In this document: piece by piece, positions 44,255-53,811 of the stretch
Layout: every line of letters begins with the position of its first letter
How positions within the stretch are numbered: position 1 is the first letter of the stretch
Assembly: GCA_963787485.1 (NCBI GenBank)
Contig: CAWBDF010000001.1
Span: 62,001-126,000, forward strand
Direction of reading: 5' to 3'
From: Bog-473 sp963787485
GTDB lineage: Bacteria > Actinomycetota > Acidimicrobiia > Acidimicrobiales > RAAP-2
DNA: 64,000 bases
Notes under the pieces: generated by a model
What the model saw: the letters and a program-made list of their open reading frames with translations, nothing else
Told to the model about the DNA's origin: nothing
Database searches by the model: none
Made by a program: the position numbers and the translations under genes

Positions 44255-45768
44255 CAGGCTGCCGGGAACAGCCGCGCCAACGCGCCGGCCAGTCGGCGGC
44301 ACGTCTCGTCGCGGCCGAGCACGACCAGGGAGTCGAAGAGCGGGAGGCCGCGCGTTCGTCCCATGACCGCCACCCGAATCGGAGCCTGGGCCTTGCCCAA
44401 CTTGCGGCCGACGCGTTCGGCGATGGCCAGCGTGGCTGCGTGCAAGGACTCGATGTCCCACGGACAGGTCTCATACGCCTCAAGAGCGTCGGCCAATATC
44501 CGAGGTGCCTCCTCGTCGCCCGCCACCGCCTTTGTCCAGCTCTCGGGGTCGTCAGGTGTGTCGCTGAGGAACACGAAGTCGACGAGCCCGGGGACCTCGC
44601 CAAGGACGGTGACCCGCTCGCGGGTGACCTCGGCCAGCGCCGAGAATCTCCCTGCGTCGAAGCGCTCGGGCGGCCAGGGCGGCGGATCGGTTGCCGGCGC
44701 GCCCGTGTCGGGGTCGCGCCACCCGCCCGGTGCCCACTCGCCCGGGACCGGGTCAACCCATGGCCGGGCCGCCGAGACGAAGTCAGGCAGGGACAGCGCC
44801 CGGATGTAGACGCCGTTGACGTGCGAGAGCTTCTTCGTGTCGAAGTAGGCGGGTGAGCGTTGCACGTCCTCGAGCCGGAACCGGTCCACGATCTCCTCGA
44901 GCGGCACGATCTCCTCGTCACCGGGGCTCCAGCCCAACAGGGCCAGGTAGTTGCGAAAGGCCGAAGGCAGATAGCCCTGCTCTCGGTACATCTCCACCGC
45001 CACCGGGTCCCGCCGCTTGGACAGCTTCTTGCCCTGCTCGTTCACCAAGAGGGGCAGATGAGCGTATGTGGGGAGCGCCAGATCGTTGTCCTCGGCAGCG
45101 TTCAACGCTGCCCAGAGCATGATTTGGCGCGGCGTGGTCGGCAGTTGATCTTCACCGCGGATCACGTGCGTGATGGCCATGGCGCGATCGTCGACGGCGT
45201 TGGCCAGGACGAAGAGCGGCTTGCCGTTGCCCTTCACGCAGATGAAGTCCTCGAGTGCCCGCAGTGGGAACTCGAGGTCACCGCGTACCAGGTCGTGCAT
45301 CGGCACCACGCCCTCGTCGGGCGTGCGGAACCGCAGAGCCCGGCCCTCCCCACGGGGCAAGCCGAGGTCGCGGCAATGGCCGTCATAGCCTGGTGTCGGG
45401 TCGCCAGCAGCAGCACGTTGTCGCGTCCGCTCGTCGATCTCCTCTCGGGTGCACTCGCACGCGTAGAGCGCACCGCTGGCCCACAGCGCCTCGATCGCCG
45501 CGCCGTGCACCGCGTCCATCTCCGACTGGAAGTAGGGGCCCTCGTCGGGCGACATCCCGAGCCAATCGAGCGCGCCAATGATGCCCTCGGTCCACTCGGG
45601 ACGGTTCCGCGCGTCGTCGGTGTCCTCAATCCGGAGAATGAACGTTCCGCCCAGGCGGCGGACGAACAGCCAGTTGAACAGCGCGGCCCGTGCGCTCCCG
45701 ACGTGGAAGTATCCGGTCGGCGACGGAGCGAAACGGACGCGCGGCGAGGTCGGCGTCTGGAGTGTCAG
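44254..45768 (-). CDS. gltX: Glutamyl-tRNA synthetase
   Basis: About 504 residues, the usual length. The class I catalytic domain begins VRFAPSPTGYFHVGSARAAL, containing the HIGH-equivalent HVG, and continues FILRIEDTDDARN. The KMSKS equivalent is KKLSKRRDP near residue 247. Charging of tRNA-Glu with glutamate is the known role, and the tRNA-Glu and tRNA-Gln genes lie 1.3 kb downstream. No ATG, GTG or TTG occurs between the in-frame TGA at 45774-45776 and the conserved N-terminus. CTG 45768 is the best candidate start, with GAGGAAG just before it. A sequence error upstream is the alternative. Confidence 0.9.
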   Translation of the reverse strand: MTLQTPTSPRVRFAPSPTGYFHVGSARAALFNWLFVRRLGGTFILRIEDTDDARNRPEWTEGIIGALDWLGMSPDEGPYFQSEMDAVHGAAIEALWASGALYACECTREEIDERTRQRAAAGDPTPGYDGHCRDLGLPRGEGRALRFRTPDEGVVPMHDLVRGDLEFPLRALEDFICVKGNGKPLFVLANAVDDRAMAITHVIRGEDQLPTTPRQIMLWAALNAAEDNDLALPTYAHLPLLVNEQGKKLSKRRDPVAVEMYREQGYLPSAFRNYLALLGWSPGDEEIVPLEEIVDRFRLEDVQRSPAYFDTKKLSHVNGVYIRALSLPDFVSAARPWVDPVPGEWAPGGWRDPDTGAPATDPPPWPPERFDAGRFSALAEVTRERVTVLGEVPGLVDFVFLSDTPDDPESWTKAVAGDEEAPRILADALEAYETCPWDIESLHAATLAIAERVGRKLGKAQAPIRVAVMGRTRGLPLFDSLVVLGRDETCRRLAGALARLFPAA

Positions 45769-45910
45769 TCTTCCTCAATCGATATCGCGCCGACCACCCC
45801 GTAGCACGGGACCTCTCGGCGCACGCCGACCCTCACGCGCTCCTCCTCGTTCGGTCGCGGTTGACAGGGCCGATCATACCGGTCGACCTCGCGGTGGTCC
45901 GGGGCAGGCC

Positions 45911-47425
45911 TCACTCGTCCAGGTCGGAGAGGTCGACCCCCGCCAGCAGCTGCTCGAGGAATTCTCGGTCGTGGAGGAGCGGGACGTTCGAGACGAACAT
46001 GCGGCCGTAGCGTTCAAAATACATGAGCTGTTTGGCCAACAGGAAGGTCCCCCGGTCGAAGTCGGACATGAGCCCGCCCGACTGGTCGGCGAGACGGCGC
46101 AGGGCGCGCTGCGTCTGGAGACGTCTGAGGATCGCCCGCAGGCTGCGTCGGTGCGCCTCCATCCCCTGGGCTCGCGCCATCTGGAGCTGAATCGTCTGCA
46201 TGATGCCGGCCAGGCTGACCTCGCCGAAGGGACGCGTCAGAGCGGGCTCGACAATGGAGCGGAAGAAGGCCGGAAGTTCCTCGTCCGAAAGACCGACGGC
46301 CAGTCCGATGGCCGGACCGTACACGTTGGTGATGTGCCGGGTCAGCACCGGCCACGCCGCCTCGTTGCCCAACCCCGCCGAGAGGAGCGCCAGGAAGAAG
46401 CGGTGCGTCGCCGCGTCCAGACGCCCAACGATGCCCCAGTCGATGATCCCGATCCGCCCATCGCGCAAGAGCATCATGTTGCCGGCGTGCACATCACCGT
46501 GGAACGCCCCCCACCGCACGGTGGTGAGGAAGAAGGCGCGGATCACCTCCTCCACGAGGGGTGTGGGGTCGAATCCCAGTTCGGCCACCTGGGCCAGGTC
46601 GTCGATCGGCACTCCGTCGAAGAACTCCATGGTCAGCACGTTGCGTCCCGAGAGCTCGCGGTACGGCTCGGGCACGGCCAGGCGCGACAGGCCGAACTCC
46701 CCCTGGAGGCGGCGGAAGTGCTCCATGGAGCGTGCCTCGTTGCGCAGGTCCATTTCCTCGCCGATCTGGACACGAAACCCATCGAGAACCTGAAGTGTCG
46801 AGCCGGCCATTTGGTCGCCCGTCTGGCGCACCAGGATCTCGAGCAACGGCTGCATGAGGTCGAGGTCGGTCGCCACCACGTGCTCGATCCCAGGCCTCAG
46901 CACCTTCACGGCCACCACACGTCCGTCGTGCAGACGAGCCCGGTGCACGACGGCGATCGACGCCGTGCCGATCGGGCGAGAATCGAACTCGGCGAAGGCG
47001 TCGTGCAACGAGAGGCCGAGGTCTTCCTCCACCCGCTGGCGCACGTCGGGGAACGGCACCGGAGGGCCCGTGTCGAGGCAGGCGCGGAATTCGTCGGCCG
47101 CCTCGTCACCGAAGAGGCCAGGCGACGAGGCGATGATCTGGCCGAACTTCATGAACGTCCCCCCGAGGTCCACGAAGCTCTTGCGCAGGGGTCTGGCCAG
47201 CTGCCAGGCCGGCAATGGACCTTGCCGGATGGATCGCAGCTGGCGCAGCAGGGTCGGGGTGAAATGGAGCGCCACGACCTTGGCGATGGTGCGGCCACGG
47301 CGAAACAGCTCACGCCGCGTGGGCTCGGGGAGCGAGCGGGGGTGGATCCGAGGCACGTCCTCCGTCGGAGTGTGGGTCGGGGGCGACGCCTGGTTGTCGT
47401 CGGCCGATTCAGCCCCGGTGCTCAT
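45911..47425 (-). CDS. AarF/UbiB (ABC1)-family atypical kinase
   Basis: A 504-residue protein; ATG 47425 is chosen over codons further upstream because it begins a typical polar N-terminus. The family-specific KFGQIIASSPG motif, the Ala-rich nucleotide loop GTASIAVVHRA, VAVKVLRPG with the catalytic Lys, HGDVHAGNMM and the metal-binding IDWGIVGR are all present. UbiB-like proteins support isoprenoid quinone biosynthesis or lipid distribution. There is no C-terminal membrane hairpin of the E. coli kind. It stands alone, divergent from an aldo/keto reductase. Confidence 0.87.
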   Translation of the reverse strand: MSTGAESADDNQASPPTHTPTEDVPRIHPRSLPEPTRRELFRRGRTIAKVVALHFTPTLLRQLRSIRQGPLPAWQLARPLRKSFVDLGGTFMKFGQIIASSPGLFGDEAADEFRACLDTGPPVPFPDVRQRVEEDLGLSLHDAFAEFDSRPIGTASIAVVHRARLHDGRVVAVKVLRPGIEHVVATDLDLMQPLLEILVRQTGDQMAGSTLQVLDGFRVQIGEEMDLRNEARSMEHFRRLQGEFGLSRLAVPEPYRELSGRNVLTMEFFDGVPIDDLAQVAELGFDPTPLVEEVIRAFFLTTVRWGAFHGDVHAGNMMLLRDGRIGIIDWGIVGRLDAATHRFFLALLSAGLGNEAAWPVLTRHITNVYGPAIGLAVGLSDEELPAFFRSIVEPALTRPFGEVSLAGIMQTIQLQMARAQGMEAHRRSLRAILRRLQTQRALRRLADQSGGLMSDFDRGTFLLAKQLMYFERYGRMFVSNVPLLHDREFLEQLLAGVDLSDLDE

Positions 47426-47511
47426 CGGGTCAGGGTAGGCGACCGGCGCGCCGGTACAGTACGGCAGCCGGTGCAAGGGACGACCGGCCAATAGAATTTG
47501 AGGAGACGCCC

Positions 47512-48450
47512 ATGCAAACGCGGAAGATCGGCTCGCTCGAGGTCAGCGAGGTCGGGCTCGGGTGCAACAACTTCGGCATGCGCATCGGGCGCGACGACTC
47601 GCACGCCGTGGTCGGGGCCGCGCTCCATGCCGGTATCACGCTCTTCGACACGGCCGATGGGTACGGCCGCACCAAGAGCGAGACATATCTGGGCGAGGCA
47701 CTGGGGTCACACCGCGACGAGGTCGTCGTGGCCACCAAGTTCGGCATGGCCTTCGGCGACGTCGAAGGTGGAGGTTCACCCAGCTACGTGCGCCGTGCCG
47801 TCGAGGCCAGCCTCAACCGCCTGGGCACTGACCGGATCGACCTCTACCAGCTTCATCTCCCTGACCCCCAGACCCCCGTGGCCGAGACGCTCGGAGCGTT
47901 GGCCGATCTGGTCCACGAGGGCAAAGTCCGTGAGATCGGCTGCTCCAACTTCACCGCCGCGATGCTCGAGGAAGCTGCCGGTGCCGTCACCGAAGGCCAA
48001 CCGGGCTTCGCCAGTGTGCAGAATCACTACAACGTCTTGGACCGGGACCCCGAACGCGACGGCGTCCTCGACTTCTGCGACCGCACGGGGGTTGCCTTCC
48101 TCCCCTTCTACCCCCTGGCCAGTGGACTCCTCAGCGGCAAGTACCGCGCCGGGGAGCCGGCGCCGGAGGGCACGCGTCTGGCCGCCATGGGGGACCGCGC
48201 CGCCGCCGATCTGGCGGATGCCCGCATGGCGCAGGTGGCGGCCCTCGAGAGCCTGGCCGCCGACCACGGGCACACTGTGTTGGACCTGGCCATCGGCTGG
48301 CTGTTGACCCGTCCCTCAGTATCTTCGGTGATCGCCGGCGCCACCAAGCCCGAACAGGTACACGCCAACGTGGCCGCCGGCGCCTGGCGGCCGGGGGCTG
48401 ACGTGCTGGCCCAGGTGGACACCATCACGGCCGTGACCCCGAGCAGCTGA
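47512..48450 (+). CDS. Aldo/keto reductase
   Basis: A 312-residue protein with TTTGAGGAGA upstream of ATG 47512. The TIM-barrel AKR pattern is complete: Asp and Tyr of the catalytic tetrad in FDTADGYGRTKSE, Lys in VATKFGM, His in YQLHLPD, then IGCSNFTAAM and the cofactor-binding SVIAGATKPEQV near the C-terminus. NADPH-dependent reduction of a carbonyl is expected; the substrate is unknown. It is convergent to the amidohydrolase cluster. Confidence 0.9.
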   Translation: MQTRKIGSLEVSEVGLGCNNFGMRIGRDDSHAVVGAALHAGITLFDTADGYGRTKSETYLGEALGSHRDEVVVATKFGMAFGDVEGGGSPSYVRRAVEASLNRLGTDRIDLYQLHLPDPQTPVAETLGALADLVHEGKVREIGCSNFTAAMLEEAAGAVTEGQPGFASVQNHYNVLDRDPERDGVLDFCDRTGVAFLPFYPLASGLLSGKYRAGEPAPEGTRLAAMGDRAAADLADARMAQVAALESLAADHGHTVLDLAIGWLLTRPSVSSVIAGATKPEQVHANVAAGAWRPGADVLAQVDTITAVTPSS

Positions 48451-48474
48451 CGTCCATTCGGAAGAGAGTTGGCG

Positions 48475-49845
48475 CTACGACTCCCGTGCGCCGATGCCGG
48501 CGAGGTCCCGACGTACGGTGGCGTCGATCTCGGGGATCTTCTCCGCTCCCTCCGCCGGCTTCAGGTAGCCGCTCCGCACGTCGAAGAGATTGATCACCTC
48601 GGGGTTCACCCCGGGACCCTCGCCGGTGATGGACTCGACGGTCGGGCCGATACGATCGGCGACGACGGCCAACGCGCCACCGTCGAGCCCGAAGAAGCGG
48701 ATGGCGTTCTCGCCGAGCATGAGCCGAAGCTCGTCCTCGGGGACCTCGGCGAACGCGTCACGGAGCCAGTCGGGTGTATTGGGCCAGGTTCCCTCGGGGT
48801 GCGGATAGTCGCGGCCGAACATCAGGGACTCCACCCCGATCTGGTGGCGCATCTCCACCTCGACCTTGTGGATGAAGGAGGCACCGGCCATGCAGTTGTC
48901 GCGCCAGTACTCGCTCGGACACCGCGTGGCGCGGAGATCGGCACGGTGTTCCTCGAACAGCCCGTCGAGATAGGACAGGGTGGCGGGCAGCCAGTCGACC
49001 CGGACCTCCGTCATGACCAGTTTCAGATCGGGGTGGCGGTCGAACACGCCTCCCAACATCAACTGCCACATCGGCTGCCGCGGCTTCGGATCCGAGAAGA
49101 AGCTCGAGGTGAACAGCTCGGTCGCCAGCCGCATCACCATGTCCATCTCGCTGCCGTCCGACTCCTTCACCTCGCGGTAGATCCGCTCCATGTGCTCGTA
49201 GGTAACTCCCTGTTCCCCTCCGTACCCGGCGTGCACCACCAACGCGATTCCGCGTGACTCGCACTCGGCCCAGAACGGCTCCCAGTAGTCGTCGAACAGT
49301 GGCGGCATGTCCGCATGACGCATGAAGCCCGGCGTGAACGTCCCCACGAAACCGTGGTCGGCGATCCAGCGCACTTCGGCCACCGCCGAGTCCATGTCGG
49401 TGCACGAGCCGATGGCTCCCGTGAGGAGGAGGCGGTCCGGCGCCTTTCCGAAGGCGTCGAAGATCCAGCGGTCGAACGCACGGGCGCCGGCATCCCACAC
49501 CTCGAACGGGTACACGCCATTGGTCACGTTGTGGGCGAGGTCAGTGGTGCGGAAGTCCCCGAGGTAGACCAGCTCCGCCGAAATGCCCTCCCGGTCCATC
49601 TGCTCGAGGCGCACGTCGGGGTCGTGCACGCCCCGGACACCACCGGTGCTGTGCTCTTCGAGGATTTCGCCCGCCATCACCTGGTTGCTCAGCGGCCACA
49701 CCGACTCGTAGTAGACGTCCCGTTCCCTTCGGAGCCTGGGGAGGTACTCGTGGAAGCTCGACTCGAGGTAGTCCGGCCACAGCTCGACGGGAACCGTGGC
49801 GTGAGAGTCGGACGACACGATGATCAGCTTGTCGGTGGTGGTCAT
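48475..49845 (-). CDS. Amidohydrolase 2-family (metal-dependent) hydrolase or decarboxylase
   Basis: A 456-residue protein from ATG 49845. The N-terminal strand SSDSHATVP replaces the classic HxH with a Ser/Asp-His form common in this actinobacterial subgroup. Later motifs are ALVVHAGYGGE, FDRHPDLKLVMTEV and MFGRDYPHPEGTWP, the usual Asp-containing end of the barrel. The family includes ring-cleavage hydrolases and non-oxidative decarboxylases. Lying in a cluster with SDRs, a ketosteroid-dehydrogenase-like flavoprotein and a second amidohydrolase, it probably serves breakdown of a cyclic or polyketide-like compound. Confidence 0.85.
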   Translation of the reverse strand: MTTTDKLIIVSSDSHATVPVELWPDYLESSFHEYLPRLRRERDVYYESVWPLSNQVMAGEILEEHSTGGVRGVHDPDVRLEQMDREGISAELVYLGDFRTTDLAHNVTNGVYPFEVWDAGARAFDRWIFDAFGKAPDRLLLTGAIGSCTDMDSAVAEVRWIADHGFVGTFTPGFMRHADMPPLFDDYWEPFWAECESRGIALVVHAGYGGEQGVTYEHMERIYREVKESDGSEMDMVMRLATELFTSSFFSDPKPRQPMWQLMLGGVFDRHPDLKLVMTEVRVDWLPATLSYLDGLFEEHRADLRATRCPSEYWRDNCMAGASFIHKVEVEMRHQIGVESLMFGRDYPHPEGTWPNTPDWLRDAFAEVPEDELRLMLGENAIRFFGLDGGALAVVADRIGPTVESITGEGPGVNPEVINLFDVRSGYLKPAEGAEKIPEIDATVRRDLAGIGARES

Positions 49846-49901
49846 TTCGGATCCTTTCCAAGTTCAGTCAAAATTCAGTCGGTGCGTCCGTCGCGTCACC
49901 A

Positions 49902-50669
49902 TCAGCGCAAGGTCATCCCACCGTCGACACTGAGACTCTGGCCGTTGATCCACTCGCCCTCCGACGACATGAGGAAGGCAACCATCGCCGCGACGTCCTC
50001 AGGCCGACCGAGGCGTGGACTGCGAACCTGAGCCAACATTGCCTCCTTGTACTCGGGAGGTAGATACCCTTCGGCTTCGTCGGTCAGGATCGGGCCCGGT
50101 GCGATGCCATTGGCCCGGATCCCCTCCTTGCCCCATCGCGACGCGACGTGCCGCACCAGGGCATGGACGCCGATCTTGCTGACGGCGTAGGCGGGTCGTT
50201 CGGGCTCGCCGACGAATGCGGCGGAAGAACTGGTGTAGACGAGCGCGCCACCTCCTCGCTTGAGGATCTCGGGGATGGCGTACCGGGTGCAGAGGAGAGA
50301 CCCGCGGAGGTTCACCTGGAGTGTGCGGTCGAACACCTCCAGGTCGATCTCCGCCGCGTTGGTGTCGTTCATGATCACCTCGCGGTCCATGTTGCCCGCA
50401 TTCACGTGTAACGCGTCGAGACCCCCGTAGGCGTCCACTGCCGTCCGCACAGCCGCAGCCACCGAGCCCTCGTCGGCGATGTCGAGGTGGACGGGCCGCG
50501 CCTCACCGCCCTCGGCCCGGATCTTCTCGACGACCTGTTCGACGGCGGAGTCGGTGCGCGAGCCCACCACGACCTGTGCACCCTCCAGTGCGAGGCGCAA
50601 CGCCGTTGCCGTGCCGATCATGCCGGTTCCTCCGGCGATCAGCACCGTCTTGTCCTGCAGCCCGTCCAT
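49902..50669 (-). CDS. Short-chain dehydrogenase/reductase (SDR)
   Basis: A 255-residue protein from ATG 50669 with AAGGAAGGAG upstream. Classical SDR motifs are intact: the cofactor loop AGGTGMIG at residues 12-19, HVNAGN, the catalytic Ser in YTSSSAAF, Tyr and Lys in AYAVSK, and IAPGPILTDEAEG. It oxidises or reduces an alcohol or ketone with NAD(P). Same strand as the flanking amidohydrolase and flavoprotein genes, with short gaps, so part of one catabolic operon. Confidence 0.9.
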   Translation of the reverse strand: MDGLQDKTVLIAGGTGMIGTATALRLALEGAQVVVGSRTDSAVEQVVEKIRAEGGEARPVHLDIADEGSVAAAVRTAVDAYGGLDALHVNAGNMDREVIMNDTNAAEIDLEVFDRTLQVNLRGSLLCTRYAIPEILKRGGGALVYTSSSAAFVGEPERPAYAVSKIGVHALVRHVASRWGKEGIRANGIAPGPILTDEAEGYLPPEYKEAMLAQVRSPRLGRPEDVAAMVAFLMSSEGEWINGQSLSVDGGMTLR

Positions 50670-50704
50670 GGACTCCTTCCTTCTTGCCGAACGCGAGCTT
50701 CCGC

Positions 50705-52408
50705 TCAGCTCGTCTTTCTCGCGGTGGCTACGTCGACCTTCCCGTCGGACGTCGCCGCCTCGGCGACCTGCCGTCCGATGAGGTAGCCGAAGGTCATGGC
50801 GGGTCCGATGGTCGCCCCGGGACCGGCGTAGGCTCCCGCAGCGGCGCCGTTGGAACAGTTGCCCGAGGCGTACAGGCCGGGGATGGGCTCGCCACGCAGA
50901 GCCGAGAGCACACGGCCCGTCGCGTCAATGCGCAACCCGCCGCGAGTCGCGATGGCGCCCGGGTACATCGGCACCGCGAAGAACGGACCCTTCTCGAGCG
51001 TCCCGAGCGACGAGTTGGGGCCATGGTCGGGATCGCTCCAGGCGCGGTCCCACGCGTTCTCACCGCGGTGGAAGTCCTCGTCGACACCGCGGCGAGCGAA
51101 GCCGTTGAACCGCTCGACGCTGTCCTGCAGCGTGGCAGGATCCACCCCGATCGACTCGGCGAGCTCCTCGACAGTGCTCCCCTCGTGCACGAAGTCGGGC
51201 CGGTACTCGCGTGGCGGGATCTTCCAGGCGAGGATGGCGTAGCGCTCCACGCCCTGCGAGTCGAACAGCAGCCACGCCGGCCAGTCACGCGGGGCCGCGC
51301 CGGTCTTGTCGCCGAACGACTCGCCGGCGTCGTAGTAGTTCACGGCCTCGTTCATGAACCGCTTGCCCGCCGGGTTCACCATCATGGTGTGTGGTAGCGC
51401 ACGGTCCTCGCGTGTGCCGGCCGCGTTCGCGACACCGTCGGGCCCGAGCATCGGAGTGTGGGGCATCCACCATGCGTCCCCGAGACCCGCGAGCTGCGCA
51501 CCGACGGCAGCGCCCATGCGGTGGCCGTCACCCTCGTTGGCCTCGTTCTCGCACGTGTAGACGAGTGGCCGGTTGAGCCAGAGCCGCTTGAGCTCCTCGT
51601 TGTGCGCGTAGCCACCAGTCGCCATCAGTACGTGCGGGGCGCGGAACTCGACGATCTCGCTATCGTGGTTGGCCCGGACGCCCGCGACCCGGCCGTCCTC
51701 CATGACCACCTCGACTGCCGGCGTGTCGACGTGCACCACGACCCCTCGCCCCAGACAAGCCTGGAGCAAGCGCGCGATCAGCGCCGTACCGCGCCAGTAG
51801 GTGTCGACCTCCGGCGGGTCCGGCGTGGCCATCGCCGTTGCCGTGTCCGAGCCCGGACGCGTCAGGTGCATGCGCTGGCGGTAGTACTCGAGCATGTTCG
51901 TCGAACTGCGCAGCTCCGGAGCCTTGCGCAGCTTGTCGGCCCATTCTCCGAGCTCTGAGACCGAGATGCCGAGCACCTCAATGGTGCGCCCGCCGCGCAT
52001 GCCGCCGGGCAACCAGCCCCGGTAGTCGATCGCCCCACCGATCGCGGGCCAGGCCTGGAACGGGATGTCGGCCTCCTTCTGCAGCAGGCGCACCATGTCG
52101 GCCCCGTGGTCGACGAGGGCGACGAGGAGGTCGTCCTCGCCGGCCTCGCCGGTGCACGCACGCAGGTAGGTGAGCGCCTGTTCGCGGGAGTCCTCGAGCC
52201 CCACTTCGGCCATGACCGGGTTGCAGGGCACCCAGGCGCCGCCCCCGGAGATCGCCGTGGTGCCGCCCACCAGGCCGGTCTTCTCGAGAACCGTCACGCG
52301 GGCGCCACCGATGGCGGCGACGAGGGCGCCCGTCAGGCCGGCCGCCCCGCTCCCCACCACGACCAGATCGGTCTGGACGCCCAGTACCTCGTCGTTCCTC
52401 GCCGTCAC
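50705..52408 (-). CDS. FAD-dependent oxidoreductase, 3-ketosteroid-dehydrogenase-like
   Basis: A 567-residue protein; GTG 52408, with GGAGCGGGGAG upstream, is chosen over codons further upstream. The N-terminal FAD loop reads DLVVVGSGAAGLTG, followed by TGLVGGTTAISGGGAW. The C-terminal FAD-binding end is GLYASGNCSNG and AYAGPGATIGPAMTFGY. The Tyr and Gly in this last motif correspond to active-site residues of 3-ketosteroid delta1-dehydrogenases. The family introduces double bonds into ketones of ring systems. The exact substrate is not readable; a fumarate-reductase-like enzyme is the alternative. Central gene of the catabolic cluster. Confidence 0.87.
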   Translation of the reverse strand: MTARNDEVLGVQTDLVVVGSGAAGLTGALVAAIGGARVTVLEKTGLVGGTTAISGGGAWVPCNPVMAEVGLEDSREQALTYLRACTGEAGEDDLLVALVDHGADMVRLLQKEADIPFQAWPAIGGAIDYRGWLPGGMRGGRTIEVLGISVSELGEWADKLRKAPELRSSTNMLEYYRQRMHLTRPGSDTATAMATPDPPEVDTYWRGTALIARLLQACLGRGVVVHVDTPAVEVVMEDGRVAGVRANHDSEIVEFRAPHVLMATGGYAHNEELKRLWLNRPLVYTCENEANEGDGHRMGAAVGAQLAGLGDAWWMPHTPMLGPDGVANAAGTREDRALPHTMMVNPAGKRFMNEAVNYYDAGESFGDKTGAAPRDWPAWLLFDSQGVERYAILAWKIPPREYRPDFVHEGSTVEELAESIGVDPATLQDSVERFNGFARRGVDEDFHRGENAWDRAWSDPDHGPNSSLGTLEKGPFFAVPMYPGAIATRGGLRIDATGRVLSALRGEPIPGLYASGNCSNGAAAGAYAGPGATIGPAMTFGYLIGRQVAEAATSDGKVDVATARKTS

Positions 52409-52469
52409 GACTCCCCGCTCCCTCCGGATCTCCGGAGCGGCCGCATGCCGGAATCCGAGACTCCGGACA

Positions 52470-53723
52470 TCAGGCCGAGACGATCTCGTCGACGAGCGGA
52501 CCGACACGTTCGGCGACGGGCGCGAGACGCGAGGTGTCGAGCGAGTAGCAGGTGACCGCGTTGTCGCTGATCATGGCCCTCACCTCGTTCTCGGGAATCC
52601 CCTTCATGAGACCTTGCAGGGTCTCTTTGGTGTGGGGCCACTTGGACTCCATGTGGGGGTAGTCCGATCCCCACATCAGGCGATCGAACCCGAGCCGCTC
52701 GCGGTCGTCCGAGCTGGCCCACCCGAGCGCGTCGGTGTTGGTCGCTCCGACCCAGCACTGGCGGTGGAAGTACTCGCTCGGCTTGAGCGAGTACATGGAG
52801 CGTTTCTCGTCCTCGCTGAACGGGGTCATCTTGTTCTCGAGCATGAAATCCATGCCCATCAGCATCGGTGCGATCCAATCCACGCCCTGCTCGGTGAAGA
52901 CCATCTTCAGGTTGGGGAACCGCTCGAAGACGCCTCCGAAGGTCATGAACCACAGCGGCCGGTGGACCCAGAATGTCGACTCCATCGCCCACAGCAGCAG
53001 GCCCTCGAAGGGGTCGTCGCCGTAGTACGGGCTTCCCTGGCCGACGTGGGTGTGAAGCGGGATGTCGAGCTCCTGGCAGGTCGCCCAGAAGGGGTCATAG
53101 CGCCGGTCGTTCCAGAACGGCTCGTCAATGTTGTAGTAGTGCACCGGCAGACAGGCCCCGCCGTGCAGGCCGTTCTCCTTCGCCCAGGTGACCGTCTCAA
53201 TGGCGTCCTCGACGCTGGCCAACGAGCCGATGAGTGCGCACCCGAGGAGGCGCTCGGGCGCGGCCGAGCAGAAGTCGGCCAACCAACGGTTGTAGGCACG
53301 CGCACCCTCACGGCGCTGCTCGTGCGAGTACTTGCCGTAGGGCTCGCGGTAGTCGCGGGCGAGACCGAGGAACGGCGGAGAGTTGGAGGACTGGTCGTCG
53401 GGGAACATCACATCGGCGCTCACCCCGTCGATGTCGAGCGCCTCGAGGCGCTTTGCCGAGTCCCACTTTCCCTCAATGCCCCACGGGATCTTCGCGGCGC
53501 GCGCCTCGAACTCGCGCTGGTACTCCTCACCCCACATGTTGTGGTCGAGGGTCGTCTTGACGGAGTCCGAGGCCTTCGTGCCCTTGGTCATCCACAAGGG
53601 GATGTAATCCTCGAACCACGCGTCGAAGTCGGCGACGAACTTCGGGTCCATGTGCTCCCGGTAGCGCTCCACCGGCGGACCGATGTGGCCGTCCGACGAC
53701 ACGATCATCAAATGTTCACTCAT
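52470..53723 (-). CDS. Amidohydrolase 2-family protein (second paralogue)
   Basis: A 417-residue protein from ATG 53723, with ACAGGAGAAAG upstream. The N-terminus MIVSSDGHIGPPVERYREHM has the metal-site DGH form. Further motifs are IPLHTHVGQGSP, FERFPNLKMVFTEQGVDW and LMWGSDYPHMESKWP, which holds the C-terminal metal Asp. It is clearly paralogous to the gene at 48475-49845 and to the short remnant at 54765-54863. It may act on a different intermediate of the same pathway. Confidence 0.87.
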   Translation of the reverse strand: MSEHLMIVSSDGHIGPPVERYREHMDPKFVADFDAWFEDYIPLWMTKGTKASDSVKTTLDHNMWGEEYQREFEARAAKIPWGIEGKWDSAKRLEALDIDGVSADVMFPDDQSSNSPPFLGLARDYREPYGKYSHEQRREGARAYNRWLADFCSAAPERLLGCALIGSLASVEDAIETVTWAKENGLHGGACLPVHYYNIDEPFWNDRRYDPFWATCQELDIPLHTHVGQGSPYYGDDPFEGLLLWAMESTFWVHRPLWFMTFGGVFERFPNLKMVFTEQGVDWIAPMLMGMDFMLENKMTPFSEDEKRSMYSLKPSEYFHRQCWVGATNTDALGWASSDDRERLGFDRLMWGSDYPHMESKWPHTKETLQGLMKGIPENEVRAMISDNAVTCYSLDTSRLAPVAERVGPLVDEIVSA

Positions 53724-53811
53724 TGGCTTTCTCCTGTCTTCCTGTCTCCATGCCGAACCGTTCGCTCCTCGCACGTGGCCTGTTTCAAGGATGAACCCGG
53801 GACACTCGGCA

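Noticed and set aside
45578..47494. A 638-codon plus-strand open frame
   Set aside because: It is the opposite strand of the AarF/UbiB gene; its translation is low-complexity Arg/Gln/His-rich, typical of an antisense frame in GC-rich DNA.
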